10,698 nucleotides of DNA from Actinomycetota bacterium (GCA_002731665.1 PCCJ01000083.1:1-10698); one strand, 5' to 3'; positions 1 through 6,950 are shown, numbered from the stretch's first letter. Translations and numbers: made by a program. Notes: generated by a model from the sequence alone, not told the origin.

Positions 1-603
1 AAGCATGTAGTTATCACAGCGGTAGCGCGAGATGATCTTAACGATGGTGGTGCTTCTGGGTTTGTCGACACCATTAACGCGATTCGTAAGGAAACCTCAA
101 CCACGCGAATAGAAGTTTTGATACCAGATTTTAAAGGCCTCAAGGAACCTTTGGAAGAAGTGCTAGAGGCTAACCCTGATATTTTAAACCATAACCTCGA
201 GACAGTCGCTCGGTTGCAGCGCGCCGTTCGCCCGAGTGCTGGTTATGGACGTAGTTTAGCTATGTTAGCGAGGGCAAAAAGAGCCGGCTTTACGACCAAA
301 TCTGGGCTTATTGTTGGGATGGGAGAGACTGACGCTGAGATCGATTCAGCTTTGGCTGATTTAGCTGCCATCGGAGTGGACATCGTGACGATTGGGCAGT
401 ATCTGCGACCGACGACGCACCACATCCCCATACAACGCTGGGTAGAGCCTTCCATTTTTACTTCGTGGATAAAAAATGGTACTCAACTCGGGATAGGTCA
501 CGTTCAAGCGAGCCCGCTAACACGGTCAAGCTATCATGCAAGCCAAGCGGCACAAGGTCTAGGCGATAGCAACAAACCAGCACTAGATGCTCAGTACACT
601 TAG
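1..603 (+). CDS. lipA: Lipoyl synthase, C-terminal 200 residues (5' end outside window)
   Basis: This radical-SAM enzyme inserts two sulfurs into octanoyl groups on lipoyl-carrier proteins (E2 and GcvH subunits), completing lipoate synthesis in the cytoplasm. The reading frame is open from base 1, so about 100 N-terminal residues are missing, including the auxiliary-cluster cysteines and the CxxxCxxC radical-SAM motif. What remains is typical: VVITAVARDDLNDGGA at residues 3-18, IEVLIPDF at 37-44, an HNLET segment, SGLIVGMGET near 101-110, GQYLRP, and the C-terminal RSSYHA. In LipA structures a serine of this RSSY motif ligates the auxiliary [4Fe-4S] cluster, and it is present here. The TTG at 118 is an internal leucine, not a start. 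The gene ends 5 bases before the ATG of the next one, which may have its own promoter. The identification is very secure; only the missing N-terminus prevents a check of the cluster cysteines. Confidence 0.96.
   Translation, partial: KHVVITAVARDDLNDGGASGFVDTINAIRKETSTTRIEVLIPDFKGLKEPLEEVLEANPDILNHNLETVARLQRAVRPSAGYGRSLAMLARAKRAGFTTKSGLIVGMGETDAEIDSALADLAAIGVDIVTIGQYLRPTTHHIPIQRWVEPSIFTSWIKNGTQLGIGHVQASPLTRSSYHASQAAQGLGDSNKPALDAQYT
595..600 (+). promoter_or_regulatory. Candidate leaderless -10 box (TACACT) for the membrane protein gene
   Basis: TACACT lies inside the last codons of lipA, 8 bases before the ATG at 609, and there is no Shine-Dalgarno sequence in front of that ATG. The spacing matches the arrangement before birA and the rmlC-like gene (TANNNT, then 8-9 bases, then the start codon), which would give a leaderless transcript. 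No convincing -35 element is visible. A TANNNT match is weak on its own; the shared spacing is the main argument. Confidence 0.35.
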
Positions 604-608
604 CATTG

Positions 609-1472
609 ATGAAAACTGGCCCAACTGTTGATGCTGCAACCGTGCTCTTACAGTGGTCTACCGGTGGCCTATTTTTCTTGTGGGTAACTACTCGGCGAAG
701 AGAAGTAGGTCTTGGTTACGGGTGGTTAATGCGGTCCACTTATATTGTTGTAGCTGTGCTAGGGGCTTTCGCCGGATTCGGTTGGTCAAAACAAACGGTC
801 CGAGACGTGTTTTTGGTAACGCTTGTTGTGTCAACGTCTGCAGTTTTGGCTGCCTCGATTGCCCGCCGTAAAGGCGGCGTGACCTACCAGAGTGAAGAAA
901 ATGACCGACGCAGCGAACGCGTAGCTCAAATGACAGGTATACAAAAAGAAACAAATACCGTCGATCTAGACGTCTCTGAGTTCAACCCTCGCTGGGATTT
1001 ACTCGCTCCTGTAATAGGTTTTGTTGGTCTTTGTGCGACTGGATTCGCGGGTAATGGCAACTTAGTGTTAGAGATACTGCGCCTCGTCGTTGGCGCAGCA
1101 TTTTTAGGTGTAGTCACAGATGCGATGCTTCTAGGTCATTGGTATTTAGTTCAGCCGGGCCTAAGGCGTGATCCGTTACTAGAGCAAGTCTCGTGGCTCG
1201 GAAGAATATGGCCGTTGGAAATTGCAGCGTTGTTAATACCAACTGGAATGATCTCGGTTCTTTCAGGAGAAATAGACGATGGATACGGCGGCATGCTGGG
1301 CTGGTTCTGGGCAGCATGCGCATTATCGACTTTAGTTCTTACTGGCGTCACCAGACTTGCGCTGCGCGAGCGACAGTACGCTGCGGTCATGGCAGCAACA
1401 GGACTGCTTTATCTGGCAATTCTAACCGCTTTCGGTACTGACATAGTTGGGCGCCTGGTACTCGAAAAATAA
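609..1472 (+). CDS. Polytopic membrane protein of unknown function
   Basis: I do not recognise the family. From ATG 609 the protein has 287 residues; a TTG at 606 in the same frame is a less likely start. Hydrophobic stretches suggest about eight membrane segments, near residues 10-27, 43-59, 66-84, 129-148, 152-172, 203-219, 229-249 and 258-275. A hydrophilic loop at about 86-128, rich in charged residues, splits the protein into a three-helix and a five-helix part. The most distinctive motif is DAMLLGHWYLVQPGL at about 171-185, with a histidine, tryptophan and tyrosine at the end of a helix, followed by a basic loop (LRRD). Such a clustered H-W-Y could bind a cofactor or quinone, but that is speculation. 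It lies 5 bases after lipA in the same direction, so a link to lipoate metabolism is possible but unsupported by sequence. A hairpin follows its stop codon. Confidence 0.82.
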   Translation: MKTGPTVDAATVLLQWSTGGLFFLWVTTRRREVGLGYGWLMRSTYIVVAVLGAFAGFGWSKQTVRDVFLVTLVVSTSAVLAASIARRKGGVTYQSEENDRRSERVAQMTGIQKETNTVDLDVSEFNPRWDLLAPVIGFVGLCATGFAGNGNLVLEILRLVVGAAFLGVVTDAMLLGHWYLVQPGLRRDPLLEQVSWLGRIWPLEIAALLIPTGMISVLSGEIDDGYGGMLGWFWAACALSTLVLTGVTRLALRERQYAAVMAATGLLYLAILTAFGTDIVGRLVLEK

Positions 1473-1476
1473 TTGA

Positions 1477-1501
1477 GAAGATTGCTACAGCAATCATCTT
1501 C
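1477..1501. terminator. Possible bidirectional terminator hairpin between converging genes
   Basis: GATTGC (1480-1485), the loop TACA, and GCAATC (1490-1495) form a perfect 6-bp stem. GAA (1477-1479) can add three further pairs with TTC (1499-1501) across a 3-base bulge. It sits where the membrane protein gene (stop 1470-1472) meets the hydratase gene (stop 1494-1496, minus strand). On the minus strand the stem is followed by a T-rich run including ATTATTTTT, and on the plus strand by a pyrimidine-rich tract. The stem is short and AT-rich, so termination strength is uncertain. Confidence 0.4.
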
Positions 1502-2273
1502 CTTTCCAGACCGGTGGTCTCTTCTCCCGGAATGAAGCAAGTCCTTCTTGAGCATCGTCGGTGTCCGCAACTATTCTTCGGATACTTTCGCCCATTCGTA
1601 TAGCCTCGCTCCAACCCATTCTGCGTGAGCGACTAGCTACTTCTTTGACAGCTCGAATTGCTAGCGGTGCTCCTTGGCAAAGCCGATTTGCGAGTTTGTG
1701 AGCTTCTTCCATTAATTCTGCATGAGGGACCACTTTCCAAGCGAGCCCAATTTGTGATGCTTTTTCCGCGCTTATGTTGTCTCCCGTGAGAAGAATATCC
1801 ATAGCATCTGCCCAGGATAACTTTTCAGAAATGCGCATTGATCCAACTATGGTAGGCACCCCTACTTTCACTTCAGGCATTCCGAAAATAGCTTTGTCGG
1901 AAGCAATGAGAAAATCCGTTGCAACAGCACCGGTGAGCCCATAGCCGATGCATGCGCCATTAACGGCAGCAATAGTTGGCTTCCATAGCTCTAAGCCACT
2001 TTCGAAGCTATTGATAGTAGGTATCTCGAAATAGCTACCGGACCATTTCCCTGCAGCGTTTCCCTGCCCTGACCGAAGATCCGCTCCGGCGCAGAAGGCT
2101 CGGCCAGCTCCAGTTAAAATCGCTACCCAAGCTTCAGGATCATTATAAAATTCTAGCCAAGCAGCGTTGAGGCACTCGCGCATATCTCCGTTAATGGCAT
2201 TAAGTGATTCTGGGCGATTATAAGTGATAGTCGCTATATGACCTTCTAATTTATATGTGGCTTCTTTACTCAT
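1494..2273 (-). CDS. Enoyl-CoA hydratase/isomerase (crotonase) family protein
   Basis: Crotonase-fold proteins act on acyl-CoA thioesters and stabilise an enolate in an oxyanion hole. The 259-residue length is normal. Visible signatures are YNRPESLNAIN (18-28), the CoA/oxyanion segment GAGRAFCAGADLR (55-67), AAVNGACIGYG (102-112), FGMPEVKVGV (130-139) and the characteristic tail FREKRPPVWKGR. Aligning NGACIGYGLTGAVATD with the classic NG-GGG-CE-LA block puts Thr114 where rat mitochondrial hydratase has Glu144; Glu134 matches the second catalytic Glu164. With only one glutamate it may be an isomerase, hydrolase or other crotonase activity rather than a true hydratase. The ATG at 2273 is a good start, since the protein begins just before the usual first beta strand. 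It is divergent from the GT2 gene with 44 bases between likely starts, and no fatty-acid oxidation genes adjoin it. Family is certain; reaction is not. Confidence 0.93.
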   Translation of the reverse strand: MSKEATYKLEGHIATITYNRPESLNAINGDMRECLNAAWLEFYNDPEAWVAILTGAGRAFCAGADLRSGQGNAAGKWSGSYFEIPTINSFESGLELWKPTIAAVNGACIGYGLTGAVATDFLIASDKAIFGMPEVKVGVPTIVGSMRISEKLSWADAMDILLTGDNISAEKASQIGLAWKVVPHAELMEEAHKLANRLCQGAPLAIRAVKEVASRSRRMGWSEAIRMGESIRRIVADTDDAQEGLASFREKRPPVWKGR

Positions 2274-2290
2274 ATGTATGTTCTAGCGCA

Positions 2291-2298
2291 TCTATAGA
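2291..2298. promoter_or_regulatory. Palindromic -10-like element TCTATAGA, possible divergent promoter
   Basis: TCTATAGA equals its own reverse complement, so a TATAGA hexamer is presented on both strands (2293-2298 plus, 2296-2291 minus). It lies in the 44-base gap between the hydratase start (2273, minus) and the likely GT2 start (2318, plus). On the minus strand it would start transcription about 10 bases before the hydratase ATG. On the plus strand the start site would fall very near the GT2 ribosome-binding site, which is tight. No clear -35 is seen on either side. Confidence 0.35.
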
Positions 2299-2305
2299 GC
2301 ACAAT

Positions 2306-2312
2306 GGAGAGG
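2306..2312 (+). promoter_or_regulatory. Ribosome-binding site that decides the GT2 start
   Basis: GGAGAGG ends 5 bases before the TTG at 2318, a normal Shine-Dalgarno spacing. The in-frame GTG at 2312 overlaps the last G of this motif and is too close. Upstream in-frame starts from 2255 would run into the divergent hydratase gene and add residues with no family resemblance. TTG 2318 is therefore preferred. Confidence 0.55.
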
Positions 2313-2317
2313 TGCGA

Positions 2318-3289
2318 TTGGTCATTCAAATCCCATGTTTAAATGAAGCAGCAACTTTGCCTCAGACATTGCGTGCTCTCCCGCGTGAGCTCGAAGGCTT
2401 TGATGAGGTCTTATGGTTAGTCGTAGATGACGGCTCAACTGACGCAACGGCCGAAGTCGCTCGTCAGAACGGTGCAGATGTTGTTGTAAGTCTCACTCAG
2501 AATAAAGGCTTGGCTGTGGCATTTCAGGCAGGTTTGGATGCTGCTTTAAAGCTAGGCGCAGACGTAATAGTGAATACGGATGGCGATAATCAATATTTTG
2601 CTGAAGATATTAAAAAATTGATAGAACCGATTGTTGGTCGTAAAGCTGATCTAGTCATAGGATCACGCGACATCGCAAATCATAATGAGTTTTCGAAAAG
2701 CAAAAAGAGACTTCAACGACTTGGATCGTGGGTCGTTCGTCATGCTTCGAAAACGGATGTAGCTGACGTTACGTCGGGATTTCGTGCTTACAGCAAAGAA
2801 GCTGCGTTAACTGTAAATGTGGTATCACGTTTCACCTATACGCTCGAAACCGTGATCCAGGCAGGAAGATCTGACCTAGCAGTGGTAGACGTGCCGGTTA
2901 GGGTAAACAAAACAACTAGACCTTCTCGACTCTTTCGATCTAAGCGACAATATGTGCGACGGTCAGCAGGGACTATTCTTCGAATCTACGCAATGCATGA
3001 GCCCATTAAAGTCTTTGCGTTGCCGGCCGTTCTATTAGCTTCTATAGGAAGCATTCTTTTTGGACGTTTCGCTTGGTTTTTTTTCACTTCGGATGGTTCG
3101 GGCCACGTTCAGTCATTGATAGTCGGTGCCGTTTGCCTAGTTCTTGCTTTTCAGCTTTTAATGTTAGGCATTCTTGGAGATTTACTTCGGGCTAATCGCG
3201 TGATATCGGAGCGAATACTTAAGCGAGTTAGAGGAATGGAACTTCAAGCCGGGGCTCAGTTATTTGATTCTGAAGATCGACTTCTTTGA
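2318..3289 (+). CDS. Family 2 glycosyltransferase with two C-terminal membrane helices (polyprenyl-phosphate glycosyltransferase type)
   Basis: From TTG 2318 the protein has 323 residues. The N-terminal GT-A domain shows IQIPCLNEA (3-11), VVDDGSTDAT (35-44), the metal-binding region NTDGDNQY (86-93), IGSRD (114-118) and TSGFRAYS (152-159), as in DPM1/GtrB/CsbB-type enzymes that load a sugar from a nucleotide donor onto polyprenyl phosphate at the cytoplasmic membrane face. Two hydrophobic segments follow, near 231-256 and 265-288, ending in a basic cytoplasmic tail; this fits the membrane-anchored polyprenyl-phosphate class. Its last 34 bases overlap the 3' end of the convergent YfhO-like gene. 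In Firmicutes a GT2 of this type (CsbB) supplies lipid-linked sugar to a YfhO protein, so the two neighbours may cooperate. The donor sugar cannot be read from the sequence. Family is secure, partner and sugar are inferred. Confidence 0.92.
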   Translation: MVIQIPCLNEAATLPQTLRALPRELEGFDEVLWLVVDDGSTDATAEVARQNGADVVVSLTQNKGLAVAFQAGLDAALKLGADVIVNTDGDNQYFAEDIKKLIEPIVGRKADLVIGSRDIANHNEFSKSKKRLQRLGSWVVRHASKTDVADVTSGFRAYSKEAALTVNVVSRFTYTLETVIQAGRSDLAVVDVPVRVNKTTRPSRLFRSKRQYVRRSAGTILRIYAMHEPIKVFALPAVLLASIGSILFGRFAWFFFTSDGSGHVQSLIVGAVCLVLAFQLLMLGILGDLLRANRVISERILKRVRGMELQAGAQLFDSEDRLL

Positions 3290-5991
3290 AAAGTGATGAA
3301 GCCTAGCGTCAACGTAAGAAGAGTGGATAGCACCGAAACCGCAACCCCTGCTCTTAACCCAGGGGGGCTATAAAGTAACGCCACGTTACTAACACCGGCA
3401 GGAATGGGCACCGCAACTACGGCGTGGTCCGCGTTTATTAATGGTGCAGGTTCGCCATCAACGAAAGCGATCCAACCATCTTGTAGCGCGTCAGCGACAA
3501 CCAGATAACCGGGGTCTTCAGAAAAAATAGTTATCGCCAACTCATCGTAGGTGTCTACTATTTCAGAGATTGTTGCCTTTCCGCCATAAGAACCGGTTAC
3601 GTGGTCCACCTGTTCTGATAGCACCACTACCTGTGGAGGAAGAGGGCTCGTTAAAAGTTGAATTCGTTCTGATGAATCAGGAACTATTGCTATATCGCTA
3701 GCAAATCTGATGCGGTCAACTGCATTAAGATTTTCCCAGATCACGACGTCGTCGGCATAAGCGAGACGCAGTTGTTCAGTGCCAGGAAGCATCAAATTGA
3801 CTGCTAGCTGGCCATTCTGAGTCGTGCCCAAAGTCATGTCGCCGTTAGTACCTTCGAGTCGAACAGAAATTTCAATTTGTCCTTTGGAAGACAGCTGTTC
3901 TCCGGCTATGGGAATCCAGTGCCTTCCTTTGGGAAGAAGGCCTCTCACATGACGTCCGCTGCGAATAACATCTCCGTTAGAGCTTGTGATTTCGACTTCG
4001 AGGCGGGCGGCTAGGTCAGTTGTATGTAAATCTTCGGTAGCAGTTATTTCGATACCTCGAATTGGGCGAGAAGCCACGACCGTCGAAAGTGCCGTCCTTG
4101 TCACCGCTTTTTGGCTTCCGGTTATTTCCGGACCGGCAAAAGGTTCTCCAATGATAGGAAAGTCGACTTGGGTTACTAACCATCGAACAGCTAAACGATC
4201 GAGAATAGCTGAATTTAGACGCTGGACATCAAGAAATTCTATGAATGAAAATGTTGGGGATCTGGTCAGAGCGAGTGGGTCCACTGCTTCTAAAAGATCA
4301 CTCCATGTGGGCGGATGGAAAGTATGTCCAGTTAGTGTTCTGATTTCGTAATAAGTCGTAGTGCCGGTATAGAAAGCTAAATCATGTGCAGCAATTCTGT
4401 CTCCGTTGGCATTAGCTGCCAGAAATTCATGGGCTGGTGTGTTCGGATAATGTTTATCAGAATCGATTCTGGGCCAAAATGGTAGAACAAAAAGCAAGAT
4501 TTCGGCTGACGCAATCAGAGTTATGAAAACTGGCGAAAATTTAGACCATGAATAGTTTCGACGGGCAGCGTAGGCAAGTAGAGCAACGCAAGATGCTGCA
4601 CCCACAGCAATCGCCACCGGTAACGCAATTTTTGATGTGACCCCTTCGGCGTGACCGCGTTCGAGGACATAATAAATACTGAACGCGACGCATAATAGGG
4701 TGATTGCGGTTCCGAGTAAACCAAAATTATTTTTTGAGGCCTTTAATTTTCCCGGAGCTGTCCTAGAAACAGAGATAACTGTTTCTAGTCCAAGGCCAAC
4801 GAGGATTGACAGTAAAAGGAGCCATATCGATCTCATGCGCCCAATGAAATTAGAGTCGAAGACTGGTAGCTTCTGGGCTGCTGAAAGTAGTGGTCCGCCA
4901 AAAAAAATTAGCGTTGTAGTGAGAAAGAGGAGAAACGCGATAATAGGTGTAGCCCATTCGGACACATTTGACGGCCGTTTTTTGAACAATGAAAAGCTGA
5001 CTAGAACAAGCGCCCCTGCGCCTAAAAATGCGACGCTTTCGATGTAGTTTCTATCTCCATAAAAAAAACCTTGCTCGTGAGAGCCAAAAGCAGTGGGAAC
5101 AGCCGCAGTTGCTAGAAGGCTCGAAGAAAGGTGATCTGCAGCGGTTTGAATTCGATGACCTAGATCGATACTTCGCATTTGAAAGAGAAAAGGAAGTAAT
5201 TGCCAAGCAGCTAAACCAATACCGAGTGCAAATGACGCTAAGAGAGAGATCGACTGTCCTAACAGACGATATAAATCTTTGTGAAAACACCAAGAGCGCA
5301 TAAGCACGTAGAGAATGAGAGTTGCGGCACCCCAAGCCGTTACTGCTGGGAAGCCTGATAACAACATTGCTGCAGTTATAAGCGAGATCCAAAGAGGTGC
5401 ACGAATATCTATGCGTCTAGCGAGACTTTCGCCCGCCCAAAACAACCATGGAAGGTACGCCCCGACATGTGTCTGAGGCCAATTAGTCCAGACTGTTTGG
5501 AACCCGCTGAATGCGTAAACCAGGCCCGAAAGCAGACCCGCAGATTGGCTTGCCCCTAGCCTCCTGAGCAACAGAAACATGCCACTAATAGCAGTTATTA
5601 ACTCAAGCACTTTGACCCATGCCGGAGCTATATGATCAGGAAGAAACCAGAACGGTAAGTTTAATGGGTCAAAAAGCCCTTGATTTGGAAGAGAAGCAAG
5701 GGGTGTCCCGCCAGCGGGAAAAGGATTCCACAAAGGCAAGTCGCCACTAAATACTCTTTCTTGGAACTGGTGTTGAGCTGGAAAGCCGGAATCCACAGGA
5801 TCTGCTACGGGAATTGAAGTGAGCTCCACATCGATAGAGGTGTTCTCATTCCAGGGCGCCCATCGCAGTAACGTGTCTGACCTAAGAAAGACTTTCGATC
5901 CAGCTAATGGTAATCCGATGGCACACACAATCGTGGCGACAATAATTACGGTTATCAAGCGGACTACTAGTCGATTTTCTCTGACTTTCAC
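3256..5991 (-). CDS. Large YfhO-like GT-C membrane protein (probable lipid-linked sugar-dependent glycosyltransferase)
   Basis: The 911-residue protein has one N-terminal helix (11-30), a loop with Asp39 in FLRSDTLLRWAPW, then GDLPLWNPFPAGGTPLAS (83-100) and NQGLFDPLNLPFWFLP (103-118). About eleven further membrane segments run to residue 506. A long, probably extracytoplasmic region (about 510-878) ends with GYLVVADALQDGWIAFVDGE (828-847), an IPAG turn and YSPPGLRAG before a last helix (about 880-900). The WNP-GGxPL region and the final W-VDG-PAG-Y-P-G pattern are those of YfhO proteins, which transfer sugars from polyprenyl phosphate outside the membrane. An acidic residue early in the first loop is typical of GT-C enzymes; that Asp39 is catalytic is inference. 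The GTG start overlaps the rmlA stop as GTGA, implying translational coupling. GGAG lies right at the start rather than at normal spacing, supporting coupled initiation. Function is inferred from family and context; acceptor unknown. Confidence 0.83.
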   Translation of the reverse strand: MKVRENRLVVRLITVIIVATIVCAIGLPLAGSKVFLRSDTLLRWAPWNENTSIDVELTSIPVADPVDSGFPAQHQFQERVFSGDLPLWNPFPAGGTPLASLPNQGLFDPLNLPFWFLPDHIAPAWVKVLELITAISGMFLLLRRLGASQSAGLLSGLVYAFSGFQTVWTNWPQTHVGAYLPWLFWAGESLARRIDIRAPLWISLITAAMLLSGFPAVTAWGAATLILYVLMRSWCFHKDLYRLLGQSISLLASFALGIGLAAWQLLPFLFQMRSIDLGHRIQTAADHLSSSLLATAAVPTAFGSHEQGFFYGDRNYIESVAFLGAGALVLVSFSLFKKRPSNVSEWATPIIAFLLFLTTTLIFFGGPLLSAAQKLPVFDSNFIGRMRSIWLLLLSILVGLGLETVISVSRTAPGKLKASKNNFGLLGTAITLLCVAFSIYYVLERGHAEGVTSKIALPVAIAVGAASCVALLAYAARRNYSWSKFSPVFITLIASAEILLFVLPFWPRIDSDKHYPNTPAHEFLAANANGDRIAAHDLAFYTGTTTYYEIRTLTGHTFHPPTWSDLLEAVDPLALTRSPTFSFIEFLDVQRLNSAILDRLAVRWLVTQVDFPIIGEPFAGPEITGSQKAVTRTALSTVVASRPIRGIEITATEDLHTTDLAARLEVEITSSNGDVIRSGRHVRGLLPKGRHWIPIAGEQLSSKGQIEISVRLEGTNGDMTLGTTQNGQLAVNLMLPGTEQLRLAYADDVVIWENLNAVDRIRFASDIAIVPDSSERIQLLTSPLPPQVVVLSEQVDHVTGSYGGKATISEIVDTYDELAITIFSEDPGYLVVADALQDGWIAFVDGEPAPLINADHAVVAVPIPAGVSNVALLYSPPGLRAGVAVSVLSTLLTLTLGFITFQRSRSSESNN

Positions 5992-6860
5992 TCCGGAAGA
6001 GCGCTCTCACAGTAGGCGCGATATGGGGAATCTGGCATTCGAGCGATGGCTGAACGTAGACCTTCTTCATCGACGTATCTAAGCTGGTATGCGATTTCTT
6101 CTAAGCAAGCTATCTTTAGACCTTGACGCTTTTCAATGGTTGAGATGAATTTCGAACTGTCCAAGAGGCTTTCGTGGGTTCCTGAATCGAGCCACGTGAC
6201 ACCACGGTCGAGCTTAATCACTTTTAGTTGCTTATCTGACAAGTAACTTCGATTAAGATCAGTGACTTCCAGTTCCCCGCGAGCTGAAGGAATAAGAGCC
6301 GCTGCTCGCTCAAAAGCAGTGTGATCATATATGTAAAGCCCGGGAACGGCTAAATTTGTTCTCGGGTGTTTAGGTTTTTCTTCGATGTTGAGCACAGCGC
6401 CATGATCATCAATCTCTACTACGCCGTAGCGTTCAGGATCATCAACTGGGTAGCCCCAAATTACTGCTCCATTACTAAAGACTGCTAGCTCTTCGGCAAG
6501 TTTTAATTCACCATGGAAAATGTTGTCGCCCAAGATTAAAGCAACTGGGGAGTCACCAATAAATTTCTCTCCTATGATGAAAGCTTCTGCGATTCCTTTA
6601 GGAGCGTGCTGCACTGCATAGCTAAGATTAAGACCCCATTGTGAGCCGCTTCCAAGGAGGCGTTCAAACATAGGTAGATCATGGGGAGTGGTTATGAGCT
6701 GGATATCTCGGATGCCTGCCGACATGAGAGTAGCAATTGGGTAGTAGATCATTGGCTTGTCGTAAACTGGTTGCAGCTGCTTACTTACAACAGAACTGAG
6801 TGGGAATAAACGGCTACCGCTGCCGCCTGCCAGAACCATGCCTTTTATCGGTTTTTGCAT
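5988..6860 (-). CDS. rmlA: Glucose-1-phosphate thymidylyltransferase
   Basis: RmlA converts dTTP and glucose-1-phosphate to dTDP-glucose and pyrophosphate, the first step of dTDP-L-rhamnose synthesis, in the cytoplasm. From ATG 6860 it has 290 residues, the usual length. Motifs in order: KGMVLAGGSGSRL (6-18; Ser replaces the common Thr in GGSGTRL), SKQLQPVYDKPMIYYP (26-41), GIRDIQLITTP (49-59), LILGDNIFHG (108-117, metal-binding Asp112), IEEKP (159-163), GLYIYD (174-179), GELEVTDLN (195-203) and WLDSGTHESL (223-232, second metal Asp226). All key residues are present. ATG 6860 is preferred over GTG 6869 because GGGTGG (6866-6871 on this strand) precedes it by 5 bases. It follows accC after 90 bases containing inverted repeats, and overlaps the YfhO-like start. 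Its genetic separation from rmlC and rmlB on the other strand is unusual but not rare. Confidence 0.96.
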   Translation of the reverse strand: MQKPIKGMVLAGGSGSRLFPLSSVVSKQLQPVYDKPMIYYPIATLMSAGIRDIQLITTPHDLPMFERLLGSGSQWGLNLSYAVQHAPKGIAEAFIIGEKFIGDSPVALILGDNIFHGELKLAEELAVFSNGAVIWGYPVDDPERYGVVEIDDHGAVLNIEEKPKHPRTNLAVPGLYIYDHTAFERAAALIPSARGELEVTDLNRSYLSDKQLKVIKLDRGVTWLDSGTHESLLDSSKFISTIEKRQGLKIACLEEIAYQLRYVDEEGLRSAIARMPDSPYRAYCESALPE

Positions 6861-6887
6861 ACAAACCACCCGCTCTGCATTGGAGCC

Positions 6888-6930
6888 ATGCTCGCTGAGA
6901 ATGATGATATCCAGACACTGGTGCGAGCAT
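6888..6930. repeat. Perfect 8-bp inverted repeat with nested hairpin upstream of rmlA
   Basis: ATGCTCGC (6888-6895) and GCGAGCAT (6923-6930) are exact inverted copies, 35 bases centre to centre. Inside lies a second small stem, CCAG (6911-6914), loop ACA, CTGG (6918-6921). On the minus strand a TATCAT hexamer (6909-6904) sits between the arms and could be a -10 box for rmlA; if so the arms flank the promoter like paired operator half-sites. If rmlA is read through from accC, the same bases could fold as an RNA leader. There is no T-run, so a classical terminator is unlikely. Confidence 0.45.
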
Positions 6931-6934
6931 TGTT

Positions 6935-6950
6935 GACCAACGGTGTGGTC
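6935..6950 (-). other. Short hairpin directly after the accC stop codon
   Basis: GACCA (6935-6939) and TGGTC (6946-6950) form a 5-bp stem with a 6-base loop immediately after the accC stop (6951-6953). No T-rich tract follows it on the minus strand, so it is at most an mRNA 3' stabilising or weak attenuating structure. A stem this short could be coincidence. Confidence 0.25.

Noticed and set aside
118..603. lipA starting at the TTG at 118
   Set aside because: The LipA-like frame continues upstream to base 1 with conserved residues, so 118 is internal and the true start lies outside the window.
2255..2317. N-terminal extension of the GT2 gene from 2255
   Set aside because: It would overlap the hydratase start region and adds residues unlike any GT2 N-terminus. 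A good ribosome-binding site precedes TTG 2318, where the protein starts at the family's IQIPCLNE strand.
3986..5392. Several 67-121-codon frames on both strands inside the YfhO-like gene
   Set aside because: They overlap a long continuous membrane-protein frame with clear family motifs, have no ribosome-binding sites or recognisable products, and are chance frames.
6935..6950. Rho-independent terminator after accC
   Set aside because: The stem has only 5 bp and no T-rich tract follows on the minus strand; it is kept only as a weak hairpin.
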